In this document: piece by piece, positions 1-8,500 of the stretch
Layout of the letters: every line of letters begins with the position of its first letter
How positions within the stretch are numbered: the stretch's first letter is position 1
Source: a virus
Length of the DNA: 28,960 nt
Virus record (IMG/VR): IMGVR_UViG_3300035703_000345
Span: 1 to 28,960 of that record
Reading direction: 5' to 3' (one strand)
Made by a program: the position numbers and the translations under genes
The notes under the pieces: model-generated
Database searches by the model: none
What the model was told of the DNA's origin: nothing
The model's input: the letters and a program-made list of their open reading frames with translations, nothing else

Positions 1-5
1 CCCGA

Positions 6-548
6 TCAGAGGAATGCGTAGAAGCAGCCCATGGTGCCCGTGCTCGACTCGACATGGATCGTGACGTACTGCATCCCGATGGTGTCGATCACCACGCTGG
101 CCGGCGGAGTGCCGGCAGCAGCCGAAGTGCCGGGGCTGTAGACGTTCACCGTGGGGACGCCCGTAGCCACCGAAACCGCATGGAAGAAGTACTGCGTCAC
201 GCCGTTGACCGACAGGCTCGGGATGCTCAATGCCGTGCCGTTGTACGAGCAGGTCACTTCCGCCAGCAGCGTGGGAACGTAGATCGGCGTGCCGCTCGTC
301 TGCGTATAGGTGGCCCAGCCGACCACGCGGAAACTCGGGGTGGTCGCGTTGTTGGCGCTGTGGAATGGCGTCAGACGCAGCAGGCTGGGCTTGTCGCCCA
401 GGTTGGTCGGGATCAGGAACGTCTGCCCGGTGGTTGACGGGAGCGTGGCGGTCGGGACGGCAGCGTCGTACGTGCCGCTGCTGGCGGTCACCAGACCCGT
501 GGTCAGGTAGTTGGGCTTGTCGGTAGCGATGACAATGTCGGTCGGCAT
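6..548 (-). CDS. Beta-rich virion-like protein of unknown function (180 aa)
   Basis: I do not recognise the family. The product is rich in Thr, Ser, Val, Gly and Pro, poor in charged residues, and has no membrane segment or signal peptide, which is the look of a beta-sandwich virion component rather than an enzyme. It is the last gene read in the window, after the tailspikes and the holin-like gene, so it could be a small tail or head decoration protein. The ATG at 548 is preceded by TGAGGACACACC, where the stop of the upstream gene overlaps a GAGGA ribosome binding site, so the start is well supported and the two genes are translationally linked. The frame is complete, ending five bases inside the window edge. 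Function is not assigned. Confidence 0.8.
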   Translation of the reverse strand: MPTDIVIATDKPNYLTTGLVTASSGTYDAAVPTATLPSTTGQTFLIPTNLGDKPSLLRLTPFHSANNATTPSFRVVGWATYTQTSGTPIYVPTLLAEVTCSYNGTALSIPSLSVNGVTQYFFHAVSVATGVPTVNVYSPGTSAAAGTPPASVVIDTIGMQYVTIHVESSTGTMGCFYAFL

Positions 549-557
549 GGTGTGTCC

Positions 558-782
558 TCAGTTCACTAGTTTAGCGAGCCAAGTGCCGGCAACGCTGACG
601 ATTGCGCCAATCGCCGCCGACACTCCCATGAGATACCCGCGAGCGTGCTCGAGGTTGCGAAGCCGTGCGTCGTGATCCTTGAGTTCCTCCTGCTGGTGAC
701 CCTGCATGGCGAGCAGCGAATCGACCTTGCCCTCCAGGCGGCCAATGGCGAGGAACAGTTCGTCGTGGTGGGGGGAGGTCAT
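558..782 (-). CDS. Small coiled-coil plus single-TM protein, holin-like (XhlA-like)
   Basis: Seen: 74 residues. Residues 8-47 form a charged heptad-like helix (IGRLEGKVDSLL, then EELKDHDARLRNLEHARG), followed by one hydrophobic segment at about 50-71 (YLMGVSAAIGAIVSVAGTWL) and a four-residue tail. Known: this N-terminal coiled coil plus C-terminal membrane anchor is the architecture of XhlA/hemolysin-type holin accessory proteins, which often sit just after tail fibre genes in phages. Inferred: a lysis role, as holin or holin partner, with the endolysin outside the window. No endolysin is visible here. The ATG at 782 lacks a strong Shine-Dalgarno and lies 7 bases after the TAA of the tailspike gene, so it probably depends on translational coupling. 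It could instead be a tail-anchored accessory protein. Confidence 0.7.
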   Translation of the reverse strand: MTSPHHDELFLAIGRLEGKVDSLLAMQGHQQEELKDHDARLRNLEHARGYLMGVSAAIGAIVSVAGTWLAKLVN

Positions 783-789
783 GGCATAA

Positions 790-2718
790 TTACGCTGGAG
801 TCACACTTGCGGACCCGTCCACGACGTACCAAGGCGACACGTCCGTAGCGCCGCTCGAGTACATCATGCGGTTGTTGGTGGTGTCCCAGACGAGTTGTCC
901 CGTGTGCTTCCCGCCGAGGTTGATTGCGTTCGTCTTGTCCGCGATGGCGGCTGCCGTGGCCGTGGTTGTCGTGGCGAGAGAGTCGGCACTCGTTGCCTCC
1001 AGGCAGTCGCCAGGAGCCTGGTATCCCTCGATTGTCCACCGGACGTACCGCGCTGTTGTTCCGGTCGTGGCCGGGTGTCGGATGGTGATTCCGCCAGTTG
1101 TTTGATTTCCGGCTGACGCGGTAAAGCGTCCTGCCATCAACGCACTGCTATTGTTGTTGTTGTTGTACGAGACTGGCTCAACCTTGATGATCGGGGCGCA
1201 ATCGATTCCGTTCGTCGCCACCATCGCGGGTGCTGACGCAACCGCCGTCGTTGTCGAGTTGTTCGTGAGCTGCACGACCGCAGAGGTCGGTGAATTGCGG
1301 AACGTGATCGGCCCGGTACGCACCGATCCTGAACCAGAAACGGCAGAAATCACCAGTGTGCCAGCTGCTGTGTAATTGCTGAAAGGAACGTCGATGCTTG
1401 CCTGCCCGATGTATGCGTTGCAGTTTCCAGGAGTTACGTTTAGGGGAGCCGCCCATCCAGCCGTTTCGTTCCTGACCGCGATGGTGCCGAACGTGATGTT
1501 GCTCTGGTTTCCCGGAGAACCAGACTTGTTGTACCAGAGCGCAGTTGAGTTCGGCGTGTTGACGCATGTGAACTGGCTGATGTGGATGCTGTTGCTGTCG
1601 GTTTGCGTGATCAGCGGATACCCGCCGCAACCATCAACCGTCAGGTTGCCGATGTCCACCTCGTTGCTTTGGACGATGTAGCAATCAACGCGGTCGTTCT
1701 CAGGCACGGGATCCTGACCGTTGTTGCGCCCGATGTACGAGCCGATGCTGATGTTGTCGCAGTTGAAGATGTACAAACTTCCTTGCTTGAACGCTTCAGT
1801 GACAATGTTGCCAACGGAAATGTTGCGCAATCCCTGCGCCCCATCACCCTGAAACTTGACTGCCCGGTCTGTGGTGGCACTGGTTCCCGCACCCTGAAGC
1901 GCAATAATTGAGTCGATGGTGACGTTGTTGGTGTCGAGCTGAAACTTGACGCCATAGCCAAAGTTCTGCGCCCAGATCCTGCCGAACGTGCTGTCGCTCA
2001 CATTGACGATAAGTGGGTTTCCCGCCGATCCGCTATTGTTGATGTATGGCGTGTCGCGAACATTGATGTACGGCACGTTCCACCGTGTTCCACTCAGAGA
2101 TACGCCGCCACCCATTGATCCGTACACGGTCGCGCTCAACGTGTTGTCGTAGATTTCGCTTGCCGTTCCACTCGTGTAGAACGCGAGGACATGACCGTTG
2201 CTTACCGTGATGTCCCAGAATGTTCTTGCCAGCTTGTTGACGTACACGGTCGGCGTAAACCAATTGCCCGACGGAGATCCCGGCACCGCAGTCTGGTTCG
2301 CCGAGTTGCCGTCGATGGCGCCGACGAAGCTTGTGTTTGACGTAATCGTGGATGGCGATGGATCTGTGCCTTCGCTCATCAGCACCGAGCATCCGACCGA
2401 TGGCGTGTATTCGCCGTTGCCGAGCTTGATCGTGCTTCCGCATCCAAGCCAGCGCATGCCAGACTTCCACAGCAGGCAGTAGCGCGTTCCTGCCACGCGC
2501 CGAACGAGGTAGGTCTTCCCAGCCGTACCACGCACCTCCTTCAATGTATTCAACGCATTTTGTATCGCCGCGGTGTCATTTGTTACGCCATCACCAACTG
2601 CACCGAAATCCTCTACGCTCACAACATCGCGGAGCTTGTCGAGCGCCGTGCGCTGGGTCGCGCCGGTGCCGGCGGCGAGGAACGTGACCTGTTCGGAGGT
2701 TGGTTTGGTCATGGGCAT
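790..2718 (-). CDS. Second tailspike, pectate-lyase-3 type beta-helix (642 aa)
   Basis: Residues 31-54 (DVVSVEDFGAVGDGVTND and following) are the hallmark start of the pectate_lyase_3/right-handed beta-helix fold found in phage tailspikes and depolymerases. The body (about 100-450) is full of short Asn/Gly-rich strands such as NCDNISIGSY, typical of helix coils. A C-terminal beta domain follows, with GQLVWDTTNNRMMY near residue 610, common at spike tips. Unlike the larger spike two genes upstream, it has almost no N-terminal virion anchor: only a short segment (TSEQVTFLAAGTGATQRTA) precedes the lyase fold, so it may attach through the first spike. The likely role is surface polysaccharide recognition or cleavage. 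Two ATGs (2718, 2712) are possible; GAGGCGAG upstream fits either. The codons for about residues 515-525 include an (AAC)n run giving five Asn. Confidence 0.88.
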   Translation of the reverse strand: MPMTKPTSEQVTFLAAGTGATQRTALDKLRDVVSVEDFGAVGDGVTNDTAAIQNALNTLKEVRGTAGKTYLVRRVAGTRYCLLWKSGMRWLGCGSTIKLGNGEYTPSVGCSVLMSEGTDPSPSTITSNTSFVGAIDGNSANQTAVPGSPSGNWFTPTVYVNKLARTFWDITVSNGHVLAFYTSGTASEIYDNTLSATVYGSMGGGVSLSGTRWNVPYINVRDTPYINNSGSAGNPLIVNVSDSTFGRIWAQNFGYGVKFQLDTNNVTIDSIIALQGAGTSATTDRAVKFQGDGAQGLRNISVGNIVTEAFKQGSLYIFNCDNISIGSYIGRNNGQDPVPENDRVDCYIVQSNEVDIGNLTVDGCGGYPLITQTDSNSIHISQFTCVNTPNSTALWYNKSGSPGNQSNITFGTIAVRNETAGWAAPLNVTPGNCNAYIGQASIDVPFSNYTAAGTLVISAVSGSGSVRTGPITFRNSPTSAVVQLTNNSTTTAVASAPAMVATNGIDCAPIIKVEPVSYNNNNNSSALMAGRFTASAGNQTTGGITIRHPATTGTTARYVRWTIEGYQAPGDCLEATSADSLATTTTATAAAIADKTNAINLGGKHTGQLVWDTTNNRMMYSSGATDVSPWYVVDGSASVTPA

Positions 2719-2720
2719 GG

Positions 2721-2870
2721 TTACTCGCCTCGCGCTTCTTGGATGACCGAACGCAGGTATGCGTCAAGGTCCGTGCCAGACATGCCGGCGACGGTTGCCG
2801 GGTTCACGGCAACGATGGTTCCGTCGATCTTGTATACGCCTTCTGATATCTGCTGCGCTTCCATGTTCAT
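2721..2870 (-). CDS. Small protein between the two tailspikes (49 aa)
   Basis: The reading frame is open further upstream (to 2945), but I place the start at the ATG at 2870, which overlaps the stop of the upstream tailspike as ATGA; a second ATG lies at 2864. The product is MNMEAQQISEGVYKIDGT... ending VIQEARGE, soluble, with no membrane segment. Its middle (GVYKIDGTIVAVNPATV) reads as a short beta hairpin and its end as an amphipathic helix. No strong Shine-Dalgarno is present, in line with coupling to the tailspike. Placement between two spike genes suggests an adaptor or assembly chaperone, but this is inference from position only. I do not recognise the family. Confidence 0.6.
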   Translation of the reverse strand: MNMEAQQISEGVYKIDGTIVAVNPATVAGMSGTDLDAYLRSVIQEARGE

Positions 2871-5506
2871 CCCATTGAAAATAGCGTGAATACACGCGAT
2901 GATCCGAGTCGGTTCTTGATGCGGATCAGGTCGCTTGCGATCCACACATTCAAGTCGGTATCCACATCAGGGTTCGTCGTATTTGCAAACGACACGTTCG
3001 TGCCAGCCGAAATCGAAGTGATCGTGTTCGTTCCTTGAGAGAACAGGAAATTCGTCGTGCCATCAAAATTGCTGCTGATGAAACGCAGGCTGCTTCCGTT
3101 TGGTAGATAGCCCTTTGCCGGGAATGAGTACTCGGCATCGTCAGCAACGACAACGGCCTGCACGGAATACATGCCTCCGTCAGAAGAATCACTCGGAGCA
3201 ACGTCACCGAATCGCGGAACAAATGCCGTGGCTTGCGCCTTGTCAGTGCGCTCTGCCAAACCAATGTTGACATTCCCAAGCGCGATGATTTTTGCCGGGT
3301 AGTACGAGGTAGGCGAACTGGTGTTGATTAGGTGGCGCACCGGAGTTGCCGTCCAGTTCACGTTCCCGGTCGCAACGATGAAGTTCTTGTCGTACGTGCC
3401 GCTCGACGAATTCGACATGAAGCTGCGCGTCATCTTGCTTGCGTGGTTGTCGCAGATCGTCAGGTACATCTCGCCTTGACCAGCACCTCGCAGCGAGATG
3501 TTGGCGAAGTCTTGGACGGCACCGCCGCACACCCGATTGTCCTTGAGCGACTGGAACACCGGGTAGGCGGATGATGTTGACTCACCCATGACCAGCATGT
3601 TGCCAAGCACGCCAGTAGCCTCTGGCACATTGTTGAATGCAACATTTCCAATGGCGGTCACACTGCGCGGGCGTGAATGCGCAGAACCAGGATACAGAGA
3701 AATGCATGAGCCACCAACGGTTCCCAGGGTTCCGGCGGGATCAAATGGATTGAGGTTGCCCGGAGCGACATCGAAGTGCCAGACGTTATGACTGACATCG
3801 CCAGCAGCAATCTGGCAGTTGATGATTCCGCCAGAACCTCCGGTGATTGGCAGCATCGCAAACCTGACCGTGTTGTTGACGATCACGGACTCGTCGTTCT
3901 GCACCTTGATCGAGCGGCCCTTGCAGTTCACGAACGAGTTGTTGCTGATCGTCGCCGTGGACGGGATGTACGTTGTTCCGGTCGTGTTGCCGCCCGTGAT
4001 GACAATGCCGTCGCAATCGACATTGTTTGCGCTTGCTGTGGTTTCGTTGTTCTTGATTTCTTGGAACAGACATCCGCTCACGTTTACGTTCTGCGGGTAA
4101 TACGCCGAAAGAATCCCAACGCCAATTCCAGACGTTCCAGCCGACCCAGGAGTTCCGGCACCTACTGCGCGATTGTGGTCCGAGGCGATGCAGTTCGTAA
4201 TGTTCACGAATCGGTAGCCACCAAGAATCGTTGCTCCGTTGTTGGCGACATACCCATCGACACCACCCACAATGCCGTATGAATTGACAAACGCGCAATT
4301 CGTAAGCGCGATGTCGTTCGTACCCTGCGCTGCGCCCTCGTCAATACGGATACCAACGAGACACATGTTGTTTGCGTCCAGCGTGATGCCTTCCATTGAG
4401 AAGTCGTAGCCCGCTGCGGTCAAGTAGAACATGTGCGAGCGATGCGAACTCGCCGTGCATTTGATGGTTGCAGAATCACCTACAAGCCGAAGGTTTCCAT
4501 TCAACGTAAAGGCAATCTGCCTGCTCGCTGTTCCACCAGTCGATGACATCGCGTAGATGCCAGACGGGAAATACAGCGTCTTGCCAGCGGTCATAGCCGC
4601 CGTCATCGCCGTCTGGATGGCTGCGCGGTCATCCGCCACGCCGTTACCGACCGCGCCGAAATCCTTCACGCTGACCACGTCACCGAACTTGCTCGCCGCG
4701 CTGCGGGCCACCGCGCCCGTACCGCTCGGCGTGTAGGTGACGAGGTCCGCGCTGGTCGCGCCGATGTTGTTCGTCAGGAAGTTGACGAACTCAATGTTGT
4801 TCGTCCCAGCAACCGGAGCCGCCGAGAACGTCAGCGTCGTGCCGGCAATCGTGTACGTGCTGCGCTGCTGGTACACGCCGCCGATGTAGACCTGGGCGCT
4901 GTTGCCAAGCGCACCCGGGTCGCTCGCCAGCGTGAACGCCGTCTGCGAGCCCGTGCCGCTGAACACCTGCCGCGTGATCGTTGCCGGCGCACCGCTCGAG
5001 CCAGCCGTCACGACCGACGGAAGACCGTTGGCGTCGAACGACAGGAACGAGTTGGCGCGTTCGGTCTTTGTCGGCAGCTCCATGTTGAGCGTGCCGTCCG
5101 AGATCGGGATCTTCAGCGTGCGGTCGCCGATGTCGGCAATCTGCTGGATCTGGATCGTGGCACGGTCCAGCGAGTCGGTGATGACCTCGGGGTAGAACCC
5201 GCCCTGATTCGTCAGGTCGGTGGGCTGGAGGTTGGCGATGTCCGACGTGATCGTCAGTGTGAACCCCGAAGCCAGTGCGCCGGCGGTCAGGGTGACGGTG
5301 CCGCCTGGGTTGCTGTTCTGATCGCCGTTGAGCGTCACCGTGTAGTCGGTCGTGAGCACCAGCGTGCTCTCGGTGCCCGTGCTGACGGTCAGCTTGATGA
5401 CGTCCAAGTCCGTGGCAGCAAACACTTTGAACGTGAACGGGAACGCGCTGGCGGTCCCATTACCAGTAAACGGCCCGGCGATTCGCGTCGTGCTGCTAAT
5501 CGTCAT
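2867..5506 (-). CDS. Primary tailspike with T7-fibre-like anchor and pectate-lyase fold (879 aa)
   Basis: Residues 1-125 resemble the N-terminal virion-attachment domain of T7-type tail fibres: an opening MTISSTTRIAGPFTGNGTA, then DYTVTLN, NPGGTVTL, and a helix with DSLDRATIQIQQ. Residues about 177-245 are a second short beta domain frequent in phage fibres (GTGSQTAFTL ... AQVYIGGVYQQ). From residue 276 a pectate_lyase_3 beta-helix starts (DVVSVKDFGAVGNGVADD), nearly matching the downstream spike. The C-terminal part probably trimerises. The role is adsorption, probably with polysaccharide-degrading activity, at the tail tip. The start ATG at 5506 overlaps the stop of the giant gene by four bases (ATGA) and has GGAGAGCAAGCG upstream. 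The beta-helix part looks less G+C-rich than the anchor, consistent with receptor-binding module exchange. Confidence 0.92.
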   Translation of the reverse strand: MTISSTTRIAGPFTGNGTASAFPFTFKVFAATDLDVIKLTVSTGTESTLVLTTDYTVTLNGDQNSNPGGTVTLTAGALASGFTLTITSDIANLQPTDLTNQGGFYPEVITDSLDRATIQIQQIADIGDRTLKIPISDGTLNMELPTKTERANSFLSFDANGLPSVVTAGSSGAPATITRQVFSGTGSQTAFTLASDPGALGNSAQVYIGGVYQQRSTYTIAGTTLTFSAAPVAGTNNIEFVNFLTNNIGATSADLVTYTPSGTGAVARSAASKFGDVVSVKDFGAVGNGVADDRAAIQTAMTAAMTAGKTLYFPSGIYAMSSTGGTASRQIAFTLNGNLRLVGDSATIKCTASSHRSHMFYLTAAGYDFSMEGITLDANNMCLVGIRIDEGAAQGTNDIALTNCAFVNSYGIVGGVDGYVANNGATILGGYRFVNITNCIASDHNRAVGAGTPGSAGTSGIGVGILSAYYPQNVNVSGCLFQEIKNNETTASANNVDCDGIVITGGNTTGTTYIPSTATISNNSFVNCKGRSIKVQNDESVIVNNTVRFAMLPITGGSGGIINCQIAAGDVSHNVWHFDVAPGNLNPFDPAGTLGTVGGSCISLYPGSAHSRPRSVTAIGNVAFNNVPEATGVLGNMLVMGESTSSAYPVFQSLKDNRVCGGAVQDFANISLRGAGQGEMYLTICDNHASKMTRSFMSNSSSGTYDKNFIVATGNVNWTATPVRHLINTSSPTSYYPAKIIALGNVNIGLAERTDKAQATAFVPRFGDVAPSDSSDGGMYSVQAVVVADDAEYSFPAKGYLPNGSSLRFISSNFDGTTNFLFSQGTNTITSISAGTNVSFANTTNPDVDTDLNVWIASDLIRIKNRLGSSRVFTLFSMG

Positions 5507-8500
5507 CGCTTGCTCTCCGGCGTGGCGGTGCCAGTAATCATCCCCCGAATCATATCGTAGCCCGATTCGGGTTCGATCTCGCCGCGTTCAACGTCGATCA
5601 GATATCCGGCAGGGCGACCGAGCGCCGACACCGGGACGCCGGTCAGCAGCGTGATGAGCGTCAGGACGTCACGCACATTGCGGCCCGTCACGTCCTTGTC
5701 CTCGTCGGTCACGGCGATGATGGCCTTGCTTGTGCCGATAGTGGCCGACTCGAGCGCCGCGATGGACGGGCTGGTCGTAATGCGGTCGTCGTACGGCTTG
5801 TCGTTGAACGCCGTAGTAATCGCCGTATAAGCCGTGCTTCCGAACGGCAGCAGCGCCGCCCCCATACGGACCTGGCTTCCGAAGAACCAATCCATGAACA
5901 CGTCCATGTAGCCGTCTTCGTCTTCGTCATCCCAGCCGCCTCCGAGACTGCGGACGATGGCGTCGGACACGATTGCCGGCAGCAGCATGCCCATGACGTA
6001 GATGTAGAGCAGGCGCCCCTTGCCGCTACGCCAGCCCATGTCGCGCACCGTCTTCTGGAACTCGCCAAGGTTCAGGTTGGCGAGCATGTTGAAGTACCCG
6101 GTGAACTGCACGAATGTGCGGTAGAACGGGGTGCCGACCTCAAACATGGACAGGTCTTCCGGGCTCAGGCTGCCCTGCGTCAGGCGTACCGCGGCATCGC
6201 CACGGGCAACGGCCTCGGTTTGCGTTTCACCCTCAGCGAGCGCCTGGTTGTAGGCGCCATGCCAAGTCGTGACGTCCACCATGTTCTGGAACGCCTGCTG
6301 CAAGAAGTAGCCGTGCTTGCTCGACCACTGCTGCAATTTCTCATACTTGCTCGGGTTGAGCAGCAGTTCGTTCATCGTGCCCTGAAGCTCAAACATCTGG
6401 TTGCGCATCCGGTCGGCCATGAACGGCGACAGGACGGCAACCGCCTCGGCGGTCTGCTTGGGCGATCCGAGGTACGTCATCAGGGCCGATTGCAGATAGC
6501 GCCGCTTGACCTTGAGCAGCGACGGGAACCAACCCGTGAACTGTTGCAGCGCGTTGCGCAGGTTGGCAAACATCGTCGCCACGCCGGCGCGGGACCGCAC
6601 GCCGCCCCAGAACTTGTCGGCCAACTTCCACCTACCAGGCTCCATTGCCTGCTGGCGGGCAGCGCGGTTGAGCCACGGCAGCAGCATGTTCTCCATGACC
6701 GCCGGGTCAAACCGCTCAAGCAGAGCCTTCAGGTCGCGGTCGCGCAGGATCTTGAGCGCATCCTTCACCGACGGCTGAATCATGGAGAACCGCAGCACTG
6801 CGTCGGTATGCGTGGCAATCAGGCGCAGGTCAAGCGACAGCGCTTCGTTGTAATCAACGCGGCCCTTCGTGAAGCCGGCACCCGTGGACGGGAGCGAGTT
6901 GCGCCAGTCGCCTTCCAGTTCGTCCATGCTTGCATTGACGCGGGCATCCTGCACCATGAACTTGTCGGTGGCCGCCGGCACATAGCCGCCCCGATACGTC
7001 CCGAACGGCGTCACGACCTCGGTGGCTTCAACTTCCTTGAAGTAGTAGCCGTACATGTCGAAGTGAGCACGCTGGGCGAGCGGCTTGATCTCCTCGAGCA
7101 GATCCCAGATCGACTGCACGAAGTCGTAGTCGGACTTGGTCAACTTGCCCTCGGCGATCATCCGGGCGATGAACGACCGCCATCGGCTGTCGTCCAGATT
7201 GCCATCGGCGTCGAGTTCGCCCCATCCACGACCGAGCAGCAACTTGCGGTAGTTGCCATCGTTACCAGTGTGCATCAGGGCTCCAAGCAGTTCTGCCCTG
7301 CCGATGCCCCCGTTGCCGTTGCCGAACGTGTAGTCAAGTTCAGGTGCCGCGATCTTGCCGACGGTCAGATCGATGCCGTCCAGCAGCTTGACAAACCGCT
7401 CCACGTACTTGTTGCGCTCAATACGGTACGCATCGACCGCTTGCTTGACCGGGCGGAACAGGTACTTGGTGAACGCTCCAGGACCGGCCATGCCATCGAG
7501 TGCGTCAGCCCAAGCCTCAACGCGGCTCATCATGGCACGCAGGCCAAGCAGATGACGATTAGCCTGATCGACGGCACCAGGGGCCTGGCGCTGGCCGACG
7601 CGCTCGCCGACGCCGATGGCCTGCAACCGATCCGCCATCTCCTTCAGGACGAGGTCGAGCGCCACACGCTCGCCATCAACCGTGATCTGGCGGTCACGAC
7701 GAGCTTGGGCCCACAGCGCCTGCACCGTGTCGCGCAAGACCCGGAACTCGGTGACCGTGAGGTCGCGGTAGTCATTCGTGCCTGACAAGGACTTCAGCAC
7801 GATGGGCGCGATCCCGTCGTACAGGTCAGGCGCGTAGGTGCGCAATTGGTCGAGGTACTGGGCCGGCGATTCGCCACGCTTGCCGTACCCGTAGTACGAC
7901 AGGATGGCCCGGGCCGCCATGATCGGCGCCATGTCGCGGGTCTTTGCCAGCTTCTCGTCCGACCGGAAGAACTTGCTGAAGTCCCGGCCGGCGACGGCAA
8001 TCTCCTCCTTTGCCAGCATGGCCTCGCGGGCCAACTGGTTCTGGACGAGCTGCTGACGCTTGGCGCGGCGGGCAACCTCTGCCGGCTCCCGACCGCCGTA
8101 CTTGGCATCGAACTCGGCACGCCGCTCCTGTGCCTTGGCAACCGCCGCTACGCCAGCCTCGGTCGCAGCCACGGTCGCCTCGTCGGGAGTCTGGCCGGCG
8201 GCGATGGCCTCGTTGTAGGCCCGCGTTGCAGCCGCCTGGCCTGCCGTAGACGGGTCTTGGGGCTCCCGGTAGGCCGTGGTAGCCGTCCGCGCAGCCTCGG
8301 CTTCAGCGGCCTCGTAGCGCCTCGGATTGAGTGTCCGGATAACGACACCGCCGATGATGTCTTGAGCGACCTGACGGGCAGCCTGCAACATGTCGTTGGC
8401 CGGGCGCCGCTGCTTCTCAAGCCACCGCTGCTCAACCGCGATGAACCGCGCTCGGGCCTCGTTGTGGATCGCCATGTCCACCGCAGCCTGACGGGCCTCG

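Noticed and set aside
1150-1170. Trinucleotide run in the second tailspike gene
   Set aside because: It simply encodes five Asn in a loop and is in frame; not a separate repeat element.
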